From Patescibacteria group bacterium (lineage in GTDB: Bacteria; Patescibacteriota; Minisyncoccia; Phycocordibacterales; JACZSL01), in the NCBI GenBank assembly GCA_022574205.1, contig JACZSL010000005.1:1-48150 (forward strand): a stretch of 48,150 nucleotides of DNA, in the 5' to 3' direction. Under the pieces are notes generated by a model. That model made no database searches. It was not told the origin of the DNA and worked only from the letters and a program-made list of their open reading frames with translations. Below are positions 32,763-39,335 of this stretch, one piece after another. A program made the translations under genes and the position numbers. The stretch's first letter is position 1. Each line of letters starts with the position of its first letter.

Positions 32763-33368
32763 ATGGCACATCATAAAAAAGAGAGAACGCTTGCAATAAT
32801 AAAACCAGACGGAGTACAACGATCTCTAATTGGGGAAATTGTAAAGCGATATGAAAAAGTAGGACTAAAACTTGTAGGACTTAAGATAATTGTCCCAACA
32901 GGTGCGCATGTGGAAAAGCACTACACATTAGATCCCGAGTGGAAAAAGAATGTGGGTGAAAAAACTATTGCGGCGTATAAGAAACAAGGCGTAAAACCTC
33001 CCGTAGAAGATCCGGTGGAGCAAGGGGAAAACGTACTTGCTGCGCTAAAGAAATATTTTACGAGTGGACCAGTAATTGCAATGGTATGGGAGGGAGCTCA
33101 TGCTGTTGAAATAATCAGAAAACTTACCGGTGGGACTGAACCTCGCACAAGTGATGTTGGTTCCATTAGAGGCGACTATGTTTTGGATTCATACCAAATG
33201 TCGGATATGGATGGGCGAGCAGTTAGAAATCTAGTTCATGCGTCAGGGTCTATTGAGGAGGCAGACAGTGAAATATCATTGTGGTTTAGTGACGACGAGT
33301 TAATAGACTACAAACTTGTTCAAGAACAAATTCTATATGACGTCAATATAGACGGAGTCTTCGAGTAA
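32763..33368 (+). CDS. ndk: Nucleoside-diphosphate kinase, enlarged form
   Basis: Equilibrates NTP and NDP pools. RTLAIIKPDGVQRSLIGEIV, the SGPVIAMVWEGAHAVEIIRK strand-loop, GSIRGDYV and NLVHASGS with the phosphorylated His are all present. At 201 aa it exceeds the usual 140-150. About 30 extra residues lie between KHY and SGPV (the region with KKQGVKPPVEDPVEQGENVL), where ordinary NDK has a short helix, and the C-terminus is extended. The catalytic set is intact, so activity is likely. Confidence 0.92.
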   Translation: MAHHKKERTLAIIKPDGVQRSLIGEIVKRYEKVGLKLVGLKIIVPTGAHVEKHYTLDPEWKKNVGEKTIAAYKKQGVKPPVEDPVEQGENVLAALKKYFTSGPVIAMVWEGAHAVEIIRKLTGGTEPRTSDVGSIRGDYVLDSYQMSDMDGRAVRNLVHASGSIEEADSEISLWFSDDELIDYKLVQEQILYDVNIDGVFE

Positions 33369-33454
33369 GCCTTTGTTTGAAACTTATTTTTAAAAGATAG
33401 AAGTTTCTACTTTCTTCTTTTAGTTATGCACATCCTATAACTTCATATAAGCGG

Positions 33455-33460
33455 TATAAT
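33455..33460 (+). promoter_or_regulatory. TATAAT box of the 6S-like RNA
   Basis: Perfect TATAAT, with the predicted RNA 5' end (AGGA) 6 nt further. No convincing -35. Confidence 0.5.
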
Positions 33461-33466
33461 ATATGT

Positions 33467-33613
33467 AGGATTGTTAGCCAATATCCACTTTAAGAACATT
33501 TTAGGGAGCCTTATAATCTTCGCTGTGATGAATAAGCCCTTGGCTTGATCTGATCGGTACTAGAAGATGCGGGCACCCACCTGGATCTCTAGGGTATGTT
33601 GGTTAATAGTCCT
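33467..33613 (+). ncRNA. ssrS: Candidate 6S-like RNA
   Basis: A gene-free 147-nt segment whose two ends form one long imperfect helix: AGGA pairs with TCCT, and GTTAGCCAATATCC pairs with GGTATGTTGGTTAAT through Watson-Crick and wobble pairs. The right half contains GGGCACCCACCTGGATCTCT, close to the CACCCACC-type box common near the 3' side of bacterial 6S RNA. Size, closed rod shape, own TATAAT box and a downstream hairpin fit 6S RNA, which binds RNA polymerase. The name is an inference; no covariance search was possible. Confidence 0.5.
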
Positions 33614-33621
33614 TGCTCTTA

Positions 33622-33657
33622 GCAAAACGTCCTAGGCCAAAAGGCCGGACGTTTTGC
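33622..33657 (+). terminator. Strong hairpin after the 6S-like RNA
   Basis: GCAAAACGTCC (33622-33632) pairs with GGACGTTTTGC (33647-33657), with AGGCC/GGCC in the loop. The T-run is only inside the stem, so termination is likely but not certain. Confidence 0.6.
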
Positions 33658-33721
33658 GTTAACCTGAACAAAAATATTGTTTTTGTTTTAACAAGTGCGA
33701 AATCACAAAAAAGTTTGTTTG

Positions 33722-33727
33722 ATATAA
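33722..33727 (+). promoter_or_regulatory. TATAAT before the YjdF-like gene
   Basis: TATAAT ends 7 nt before ATG 33735: another leaderless-type promoter. Confidence 0.5.
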
Positions 33728-33734
33728 TATAAAA

Positions 33735-34127
33735 ATGCTTAACTTGCATAAAAACCACCTCTCTTTAGTTATCATCCTCCTTTCTTTTATCGTAACGGTA
33801 GCACACGTCGTTGCTCTTAATTTTTATCTTTACTGGACTTTCTGGTGGTTTGATCTTTCTGTACATTTTTTGGGAGGATTGTGGGTTGCACTAACCAGCC
33901 TATGGATATATCTATTTATACATAGCGAGAAAGAGCTTGGTAGGAGAAAGACTTTTTTTATTGTGTTCACTGCAATTATTGTGGTCGGAGGACTGTGGGA
34001 AGCTTTTGAATACTTTGCTGGCATCTCACCGGGAGATAATTTTATTATTGACACGGCCACGGACGTCCTCATGGACCTATTAGGTGCGAGCGCTGGGCTT
34101 TTGTATTTCAATCGCACCCATAACTGA
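33735..34127 (+). CDS. Small polytopic membrane protein, YjdF/DUF2238-like
   Basis: A 130-residue protein with four predicted helices. Conserved acidic/aromatic positions match the DUF2238 (YjdF) family: WFDLSVHFLGGLWVAL, GGLWEAFEYFAG and DTATDVLMDLLGASAG. This family has no settled function. It starts at ATG 33735, next to a TATAAT box, and ends 11 bp before a beta-CASP nuclease gene on the same strand; co-transcription is likely but a functional link is not evident. Confidence 0.65.
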   Translation: MLNLHKNHLSLVIILLSFIVTVAHVVALNFYLYWTFWWFDLSVHFLGGLWVALTSLWIYLFIHSEKELGRRKTFFIVFTAIIVVGGLWEAFEYFAGISPGDNFIIDTATDVLMDLLGASAGLLYFNRTHN

Positions 34128-34138
34128 TTAATTGTTAT

Positions 34139-35524
34139 ATGAATAAAAAAACAATAGCTCTAACATTTTATGGTGGCGCAGAGACCGTAACCGGCGCCAA
34201 TTTTTTGCTTGAAGGAATCCTCGAAGAAAAAAAGAAACTTCGATTGCTCGTAGATTGTGGAATGGAGCAGGGGGACAAATTTTGTAAGGATTGCAACTTC
34301 GAAAAATTTCAGTACTCTCCAAGCGACATCGACGTACTCATCGTGACGCATGCCCACATGGACCATATTGGCCGCATACCACAACTTGTACGCTTAGGCT
34401 TTAAAGGTGTTATATACTCCACAGACGCGACAAGAGCGCTTTCCGAAATTATGCTCGAGGATGCCTCCCACATCCTCGCCCTTGAGGCTAAGAAAGCCAA
34501 AAAAGAGCCTATATATAAAGCTGAAGACGTGAAGAGTGCATTAGAGTTGTGGAAAGGAGTTCCATACTACGCCTCTACAGAGCTTCCTAGCGGCTTTTCA
34601 TTTGAATTAAAAGATGCCGGCCACGTACTTGGTTCGAGTATCATAGAGGTCAAATATGGAGAAAAGAGAATTGTATTCACGGGGGACTTAGGAAATTCAC
34701 CATCCCCGTTATTAAGAGATTCTGAAATTATTACGGACGCAGACTATCTTATAATGGAAAGCGTTTATGGCGACAGGAATCACGAGACCAAAAACGACAG
34801 GGTACATATGTTAAAGAATGTTATTGAGGAAACAATTAAAAATAAAGGAGTTTTACTTATACCCGCGTTTTCGATTGAACGTACACAAGTACTTTTATAT
34901 GAACTAAATGAAATGATAGAGAGTGGGTCACTTCCACATATTCCCGTTTATCTTGATTCACCACTTGCCATACGAGTTACACAGATCTATAAGCGCTACA
35001 CGAGTCTTTTTAAAGAGTCTATACAAGAGCAAATCCGTAAAGGAGATAACATTTTTGATTTTCCCAAACTCACATTTACCGAGCATCAAAAGGACTCAGA
35101 AGGAATCGCATCGAATCCGAGCCCTAAAATTATTATCGCAGGGAGCGGCATGAGTCATGGTGGTAGAATCATAAATCATGAGAAAATATATCTATCGAGC
35201 AACATGAACACACTATTATTTATTGGCTACCAAGCCGCGGGGAGTTTGGGTAGAAAAATACAGGATGGTCTTAAAAAAATCCACATTGAAGATAAAAGTA
35301 TTACAATTCGCGCAAACATCAGGACAATCTCCGGTTATTCTGCGCATAAAGATATGGACGGACTCGTGGAATTTGTGGAGGGAATGGCAGAAAATGTGCA
35401 AAAAGTTTTTGTTACAATGGGAGAACCAAAAGCATCTCTTTTCCTTGCACAACGCCTTCGGGAATATCTTAATGTTTCCGCAATTGTTCCAAAAAAAGGC
35501 GAGGTATTCAAAATAGATTTTTAG
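34139..35524 (+). CDS. Beta-CASP metallo-beta-lactamase ribonuclease-like protein
   Basis: A 461-residue protein with the metallo-beta-lactamase motifs VTHAHMDHIGRIPQL (HxHxDH), KDAGHVLGSSIIEV and VFTGDLGNSPSPLL, then a beta-CASP insertion (LIPAFSIERTQVLLYELN, YLDSPLAIRVT), ASGSGM-like AGSGMSHGGRI, and a C-terminal RNA-specificity segment ISGYSAHKDMDGLVEF (motif C His). This is the archaeal-CPSF/YSH1-like group found in many bacteria, expected to be an RNA endo- or exonuclease. It lacks the extra C-terminal domain of RNase J. Confidence 0.9.
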   Translation: MNKKTIALTFYGGAETVTGANFLLEGILEEKKKLRLLVDCGMEQGDKFCKDCNFEKFQYSPSDIDVLIVTHAHMDHIGRIPQLVRLGFKGVIYSTDATRALSEIMLEDASHILALEAKKAKKEPIYKAEDVKSALELWKGVPYYASTELPSGFSFELKDAGHVLGSSIIEVKYGEKRIVFTGDLGNSPSPLLRDSEIITDADYLIMESVYGDRNHETKNDRVHMLKNVIEETIKNKGVLLIPAFSIERTQVLLYELNEMIESGSLPHIPVYLDSPLAIRVTQIYKRYTSLFKESIQEQIRKGDNIFDFPKLTFTEHQKDSEGIASNPSPKIIIAGSGMSHGGRIINHEKIYLSSNMNTLLFIGYQAAGSLGRKIQDGLKKIHIEDKSITIRANIRTISGYSAHKDMDGLVEFVEGMAENVQKVFVTMGEPKASLFLAQRLREYLNVSAIVPKKGEVFKIDF

Positions 35525-35557
35525 TTGATATCAGGTCCACTCAAATAAACCCTAAAT

Positions 35558-35593
35558 TATCATAGAGTTATCCTTGTGATATCATAGGGATAA
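35558..35593 (+). promoter_or_regulatory. Repeats at the AbrB-like gene promoter: possible operator
   Basis: TATCATAG occurs twice as a direct repeat (35558-35565 and 35580-35587), and TTATCC/GGATAA form an inverted repeat (35568-35573 and 35588-35593) ending 2 nt before the GTG start. AbrB/MazE-type proteins often repress their own promoter through such sites. Confidence 0.4.
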
Positions 35594-35595
35594 AC

Positions 35596-35817
35596 GTGAG
35601 AGGGTATACTATCCGTATTGCAAGAAGAAAACTACACAATAGAAGTATACGCAAACTTCAAAAAACTTCAGGACCATATTATACGAGTATTCCGATCGAG
35701 ATCATTCGAAAACTTAAGTGGAAAAGTGGCCAGAAAATTGTTATAAAAAAGTACGGCAGAAACAAGATCATTATCGAGGATTGGCCCATTCGACGGGCTC
35801 AGGACGAGAAAAAGTAA
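35596..35817 (+). CDS. AbrB/SpoVT-type swapped-hairpin DNA-binding protein
   Basis: A 73-residue basic protein. After a 20-residue Arg/Lys-rich leader comes GPYYTSIPIEIIRKLKWKSG then QKIVIKKYGRNKIIIEDW, matching the AbrB/MazE swapped-hairpin fold. The GTG start at 35596 is the only in-frame start near the promoter. No toxin gene is adjacent (the next gene is convergent and unlike MazF), so a stand-alone regulator is more likely than an antitoxin. A bidirectional terminator follows at once. Confidence 0.65.
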   Translation: MRGYTIRIARRKLHNRSIRKLQKTSGPYYTSIPIEIIRKLKWKSGQKIVIKKYGRNKIIIEDWPIRRAQDEKK

Positions 35818-35841
35818 ACCCCTGAATTAGTTCAGGGGTTT
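35816..35841. terminator. Bidirectional terminator
   Basis: AAACCCCTGA (35816-35825) and TCAGGGGTTT (35832-35841) form a perfect stem overlapping the stops of the convergent genes on both sides. Confidence 0.8.
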
Positions 35842-36318
35842 CAAATTTTTGTATTCGCCACGGATTCTCTCCAGTGTTTCATCGATTGAATCTTCATAAG
35901 CAGCATTTATTTGCGGATTATTTTTTCTTGCTGGATGGTCTTTATTCATAAGAAGACAGAATACATTTGCACCTTGAACAGGAAAAACTCTGAACTTGTC
36001 CTTAGCAATTTGAATAGGAATACCCCCAATAACATTAAGATCAAATTCTGTTGCGGCTTTTTCAACAAAATGCCTATCCTCTTTTGGGAGCGTTATCAAT
36101 GTCCAAAGGGTTTCAAGCCAACCGAACATCCGGATTTGCAGTATGTCATTTCTTGCCGTTCCTATCGGATAATCGCGATATTCTAATAGTGTTACGCATT
36201 CAATAATGCCCGGCATCGTTGGTTTAATGAGTCCTATAAAATGAATCAAATCTTCATCCTCAAGAGCAGTTAGTGTTTCTTCTGTCGTCTCTACTTTGTA
36301 TAAGGATTCATAATCCAT
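35827..36318 (-). CDS. Hypothetical cytoplasmic protein (163 aa)
   Basis: The product from ATG 36318 (MDYESLYKVETTEETL) is acidic and soluble, without signal peptide or cysteine clusters. Features include EDLIHFIGLIKPTMPGIIEC, IQIRMFGWLETLWTLITLPK (as LQIRMFGW...) and FVEKAATEFDLNVIGGIPIQ. AGGAG lies about 8 nt before 36318, which decides the start over an open frame reaching 36441. It is divergent from the gene at 36402. No family was recognised. Confidence 0.6.
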   Translation of the reverse strand: MDYESLYKVETTEETLTALEDEDLIHFIGLIKPTMPGIIECVTLLEYRDYPIGTARNDILQIRMFGWLETLWTLITLPKEDRHFVEKAATEFDLNVIGGIPIQIAKDKFRVFPVQGANVFCLLMNKDHPARKNNPQINAAYEDSIDETLERIRGEYKNLKPLN

Positions 36319-36388
36319 CACATCTCTCCTGTATGAATCTAAATCTGTTATATCAAATATGGAGGAGTACACAAGGTAAATCATGTGC

Positions 36389-36394
36389 CATAAT
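36389..36394 (+). promoter_or_regulatory. CATAAT box before the gene at 36402
   Basis: CATAAT ends 7 nt before ATG 36402; the pattern again implies a leaderless transcript. Confidence 0.4.
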
Positions 36395-36401
36395 ATATTT
36401 A

Positions 36402-36866
36402 ATGCCGGATTCAAATCTTGAAATACTTCGGAAAGAAACACTCATTAAACTGATTGAGAACAGTGTTGGTTCTCGCATGTTCAATTCTGTTCTAGTTCGT
36501 TTTAAGGGTAAAGATGAAATAAAAGATGTTTTAAAAAACGGCGAATATTCGTGTGCATTTTTTGTAAGTTCACTTTTATATCTTACAAAGTTGATAGATG
36601 AGCCACATGCGACGGTCAAGAGCACCGAAGCATTTCTGCTAAAAAGTAACGATTGGAAAAAAATTCCACTTGCTGACGCAAAGACGGGAGATGTTGTGGT
36701 GTGGGAGAAACGGTCGTTTTCGGATGGTAGTGAACATGCCCACATGGGTTTTGTATTGGGTGAGAAAGAAGCCGTATCAACAAACTCCGAACAGAAAAAG
36801 GTTGTGAGACATCATATAGGGGCTGGAGAAAGAACAGTGTCTGCAGTATATAGAAGTATTGACTAA
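36402..36866 (+). CDS. NlpC/P60- or CHAP-like cysteine peptidase fold protein (tentative)
   Basis: A 154-residue soluble protein. GEYSCAFFVSSLLYLTKLI places a Cys at the start of a helix, followed about 60 residues later by ADAKTGDVVVWEKRS and then SEHAHMGFVLGEKEAVSTNS with a His at the start of a strand. This Cys, 'GDVVVW', His order is the usual layout of NlpC/P60 and CHAP peptidases or amidases. There is no signal peptide, so a cytoplasmic role or non-classical export would be needed. ATG 36402 fits the -10 box; the upstream open frame overlaps the divergent gene. Confidence 0.5.
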   Translation: MPDSNLEILRKETLIKLIENSVGSRMFNSVLVRFKGKDEIKDVLKNGEYSCAFFVSSLLYLTKLIDEPHATVKSTEAFLLKSNDWKKIPLADAKTGDVVVWEKRSFSDGSEHAHMGFVLGEKEAVSTNSEQKKVVRHHIGAGERTVSAVYRSID

Positions 36867-36870
36867 AAGC

Positions 36871-36896
36871 AAAAACCCGCCGTGAGGCGGGTTTTT
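36871..36896. terminator. Bidirectional terminator before rplT
   Basis: AAAAACCCGCC-GTGA-GGCGGGTTTTT, a perfect 11-bp stem with T-runs on both strands; it also ends the infC-rpmI-rplT operon. Confidence 0.9.
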
Positions 36897-36898
36897 AT

Positions 36899-37243
36899 CT
36901 AACTGATTTCTTTAATAATTCTCTCAAATGTTTCTGGGTGATCTTTTGCAAGGTGAGACAGGATTTTTCTATCAAGTAAAACTTCCTTCTGCTTCAATGC
37001 TCCAATAAACTTGCTGTACGATAGGCCGTGCATGCGGGTCGCCGCATTAATACGAAGGTTCCATAATCTTCGGAACACACCCTTTTTCTTTCTCCGGTGT
37101 GAAAAAGCATGCATTCCAGCGTGCAAGAGAGCTTCCTTTGCTTGCTTTTCTTTAGTGCTACGACCGAAACGATACCCTTTTGCAAGGCGTAGTACATTTC
37201 GTCTGTGCTTCAATTTAGTTGTACCTCTTTTTACTCGTGGCAT
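36899..37243 (-). CDS. rplT: Large ribosomal subunit protein bL20
   Basis: A 114-residue bL20 with MPRVKRGTTKLKHRRNVLRL, AKGYRFGRSTKEKQAKEALL, FRRLWNLRINAATRMHGLSY and KIL-type C-terminus (ILSHLAKDHPETFERI). Its operon infC-rpmI-rplT is classic. In E. coli and Bacillus, the operon is autoregulated (bL20 or an L20 leader); here the gaps instead hold family A elements. Confidence 0.97.
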   Translation of the reverse strand: MPRVKRGTTKLKHRRNVLRLAKGYRFGRSTKEKQAKEALLHAGMHAFSHRRKKKGVFRRLWNLRINAATRMHGLSYSKFIGALKQKEVLLDRKILSHLAKDHPETFERIIKEIS

Positions 37244-37282
37244 GATAGATTTTTAATGAGCGAAGCGATTATAAAAATCATC

Positions 37283-37379
37283 ACCGAGCACATAATGTGC
37301 TACTGTGAGATTATTATGACTATTTAATAAATGTTTGTTCATGTTTTGTATATTGATTTGTTAATATTATGTGCTCGGT
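37283..37379 (-). repeat. Family A palindromic element, copy 5
   Basis: 97 bp between rpmI and rplT, oriented with transcription. ACCGAGCACATAAT and ATTATGTGCTCGGT are perfectly complementary. Compared with copies 1-2 the last two bases differ in both arms together, a compensatory change that supports selection for pairing. Next to one arm ATCTCACAGT is shared with copy 6. Confidence 0.9.
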
Positions 37380-37425
37380 TAATTAAATTATAGTCGTCCT
37401 CACAAGTTCAGACTCCTTAATTTAA

Positions 37426-37611
37426 TTAGCTATATGGCAGGAAACGCGCCTTTGCCTTTTTACTCAAATTGAAATGTGTGCTTCGCTTGCGGTCTAATTG
37501 TCCCACGCGTGATTCTTTTGCATTGTAATGATCTATGCCAGGCTTTCGCGCTATTATCTTCCCCTTTTTTGTAATTTTCAATCTCTTTGAATATGATTTA
37601 TTTGTTTTCAT
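37426..37611 (-). CDS. rpmI: Large ribosomal subunit protein bL35
   Basis: A 61-residue basic protein MKTNKSYSKRLKITKKGKII with ARKPGIDHYNAKESRVGQLD and STHFNLSKKAKARFLPYS, matching bL35. ATG 37611 is preferred to an upstream TTG in the leader; AAAATCTAAC precedes the ATG exactly as at rplD. Located between family A copies 5 and 6. Confidence 0.93.
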   Translation of the reverse strand: MKTNKSYSKRLKITKKGKIIARKPGIDHYNAKESRVGQLDRKRSTHFNLSKKAKARFLPYS

Positions 37612-37667
37612 GTTAGATTTTGTTGGCAAATTTTCACCACGTTCAGATTTAATTTATAAAATCTTAC

Positions 37668-37928
37668 ATCGAGCACATAACTTATGCAAGACTGTGAGAT
37701 AGCTTTTCTTTCAACCTTTTTATTGTTTGATCACGTTGTTTAAGTTTCATTTCTCTAGTTCTAGCATCCTTCTCGGATTTATATGCTTCGTAATATATTA
37801 ATTCTGGTTTTTTGTTTTTTTATGTTCCTTTAACCTCCTTTTCAAATCGTTTGAGTATCCTATATACGTCTCACTTTTAAATTTATCTTTAATTAAATAA
37901 ACGTAATATATAAGGTTATGTGCTCGGT
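37668..37928 (-). mobile_element. Family A element, copy 6: long form carrying a GIY-YIG frame
   Basis: 261 bp between infC and rpmI, bounded by GTTATGTGCTCGGT (37915-37928) and ATCGAGCACATAAC (37668-37681), complementary at 13 of 14 positions. The same ends bound the five 97-bp copies. The interior is almost wholly a decayed GIY-YIG nuclease reading frame. ATCTCACAGT just inside one end is shared with copy 5, suggesting that short copies arose by internal deletion. A GAAAATAATGA...TATTTTC hairpin lies immediately upstream. Confidence 0.75.
37682..37911 (-). pseudogene. GIY-YIG endonuclease remnant
   Basis: Reading the minus strand gives YYVYLIKDKFKSETYIGYSN then DLKRRLKEHKKTK, the core of a stand-alone GIY-YIG domain (YVYLI, YIGYS, the Arg/His helix). 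After an A-run the frame shifts by one base and continues PELIYYEAYKSEKDARTREM and KLKQRDQTIKRL to a TAA, the expected end of this roughly 80-residue family. Two lesions are visible: ATA where an ATG start would be expected, and one missing base in the A-run near 37820. It is therefore probably inactive, unless the A-run length is a sequencing error. Confidence 0.75.
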
Positions 37929-37960
37929 CAAGAAAATATAATCGCTCCGCTCATTATTTT

Positions 37961-38485
37961 CTAAGATTTTTTTCCTCGCTCAATTGTTGCTGAGAACCCT
38001 TTTGGACTTTTCTTTATTACATCCGCTATTTTGTAATCTTCAGTTACTAGCTTCAAAAATCCCTCAATATGACTCTTTAAAAATTTTTCATCCATATACT
38101 TATATCGTCCACGAAGGAAAAGATCAACTCTCACTCTGTGGCCCTCTTGCAACCACTCTGAAATTCTTTTAGCTTTGAGATTAAGATCGTGACTCCCAGT
38201 CCCTACTTTGATTTGAATCGTCTTCGTCTTCGTTTTCGTTATGTGCGATTTCGCCTTTATTTCACGCTGTTTCTTCTGTTGTGAATACTGAAACTTACCG
38301 TAATCCATTATCTTTGCAACCGGAGGCACAGCCTTCGGTGAGATCTCAATAAGATCAAGCCCAGCCTCTTCGGCTATCTTGAGAGCGTCGTCGCGACTTA
38401 TGACTCCAAGATTTGCGTCGTCTTGGCCAATGACCCGAAGTTCTTGCGCTCTTATATATTGATTAATGGCTACAGTTTCTTTCAA
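37961..38485 (-). CDS. infC: Translation initiation factor IF-3
   Basis: IF-3 discriminates the start codon and keeps subunits apart. The product shows NQYIRAQELRVIGQDDANLG, then LDLIEISPKAVPPVAKIMDY, GKFQYSQQKKQREIKAKSHI, and the C-domain with GTGSHDLNLKAKRISEWLQE and VRVDLFLRGRYKYMDEKF. The frame opens with TTG at 38485, but an in-frame ATT at 38467 lies exactly where IF-3 usually begins (INQYIRAQ), and infC classically uses ATT. The start is thus uncertain between the two. First gene of infC-rpmI-rplT. Confidence 0.95.
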   Translation of the reverse strand: MKETVAINQYIRAQELRVIGQDDANLGVISRDDALKIAEEAGLDLIEISPKAVPPVAKIMDYGKFQYSQQKKQREIKAKSHITKTKTKTIQIKVGTGSHDLNLKAKRISEWLQEGHRVRVDLFLRGRYKYMDEKFLKSHIEGFLKLVTEDYKIADVIKKSPKGFSATIERGKKS

Positions 38486-38534
38486 TTAAGTGTTTTTCGC
38501 CGAAAAAGCGAGCTTAAACGTAAAATATTTATGT

Positions 38535-38563
38535 AATGTAGCATAAATTCTGTCATACATCAA
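38535..38563 (-). promoter_or_regulatory. infC operon promoter
   Basis: On the minus strand TTGATG (38558-38563), 17 bp, TACATT (38535-38540). A TTTTTC/GAAAAA mini-hairpin lies in the leader. Confidence 0.6.
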
Positions 38564-38630
38564 TAGGTGCACATAGCGCTAATAAAGCACAAAATTTGAC
38601 CAAAATCACTCAAATCACATTAGGTATCAT

Positions 38631-38670
38631 AAAAACCGCCCAAATCCACGATAAATTCCAGGCGGCTTTT
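38631..38670 (-). terminator. Terminator of the former nrdB gene
   Basis: On the minus strand GCCGCC pairs with GGGCGGT across a 19-nt loop and runs into TTTTT; it lies 15 bp beyond the stop of the nrdB relic. Confidence 0.65.
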
Positions 38671-38684
38671 CTATTAATATTTAC

Positions 38685-38876
38685 TTACCACGTGGGGGTT
38701 CCTCCGGTCTTGTACTCAGTTACGCGCGTCTCAAAGAAGTTCTTCTCTTTTGAAAGGTCAATTGCCTCGCTTATCCATGGGAATGGATTTTCTACATTGT
38801 ATTGTGTCGGAAGCCCTATGCTTTCAGGACGCCTGTCTACAATGTATTCCACATAAACTCTACATTTTTTAGACAC
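38685..38876 (-). pseudogene. nrdB: C-terminal relic of ribonucleotide reductase small subunit (NrdB)
   Basis: The frame encodes VYVEYIVDRRPESIGLPTQY, then NVENPFPWISEAIDLSKEKN and FFETRVTEYKTGG: the extreme C-terminus of class I NrdB, including the tail that docks to the large subunit. A TAG stands directly before the first possible start (GTG), and nothing NrdB-like lies upstream, so about 80 percent of the gene is missing. The stop codon and a terminator remain. This is a truncated relic left by rearrangement, or a join between contigs. Confidence 0.8.
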
Positions 38877-38903
38877 CTACGTAGCCGACAGTATAGTATA
38901 TCT

Positions 38904-39071
38904 ATGCAATGGTTTGATTTTCAAAAACCAACATTCAGTATCATTAGTATCACTCACGAGGATTCTCGTAACAAATTTTTCGATTTTTCTAAATTTCAAA
39001 AAGAATGTGTAAGTAAAAGGTATTTTGAATCTCATACAAAACCTTATCCACAGGACTTGAAAGTAAAATAA
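38904..39071 (+). CDS. Possible small protein (55 aa)
   Basis: A frame MQWFDFQKPTFSIISITHED ending SHTKPYPQDLKVK, with a GTATAGTATAT box just before the ATG. It lies next to the nrdB breakpoint. No family is recognised. Codon use is acceptable but the frame is short, so it may be chance or the fragment of another broken gene. The rest of 38877-39335 shows only the promoter of the M3 peptidase gene. Confidence 0.3.
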   Translation: MQWFDFQKPTFSIISITHEDSRNKFFDFSKFQKECVSKRYFESHTKPYPQDLKVK

Positions 39072-39209
39072 AATGTTGCGCACCCATGCTAGAAAATGGC
39101 TATGTTACGGGCTAAATCACGAATTAAGATTGTTATACACTTCACAAAAACGTCGAAAATCTAAAATCACCACTAACATACTCTTCACCACAGTGGCATT
39201 CGACCTTTG

Positions 39210-39218
39210 TGCTATAAT
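39210..39218 (+). promoter_or_regulatory. Extended -10 promoter of the M3 peptidase gene
   Basis: TGC followed by TATAAT (39213-39218), an extended -10. The leader to ATG 39336 would be about 110 nt. Confidence 0.5.
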
Positions 39219-39335
39219 TCGCGCTATCACTTGTCCCGTTGAGAGTCTACAATTACTTGGTTTCGCCAAAAAACGTAGAGATAACGGTTCAGCACGATAA
39301 AATCGATAATATTAAAAGAATAATTTTCTAATGGG

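Noticed and set aside
20128-37928. CRISPR array
   Set aside because: The repeated arms are in inverted pairs in separate intergenic gaps, not direct repeats with regular spacers, and there are no cas genes.
39073-39300. Plus-strand frame of 75 codons before the M3 gene
   Set aside because: It spans the extended -10 promoter of the M3 gene, has no ribosome site and a random-looking composition.
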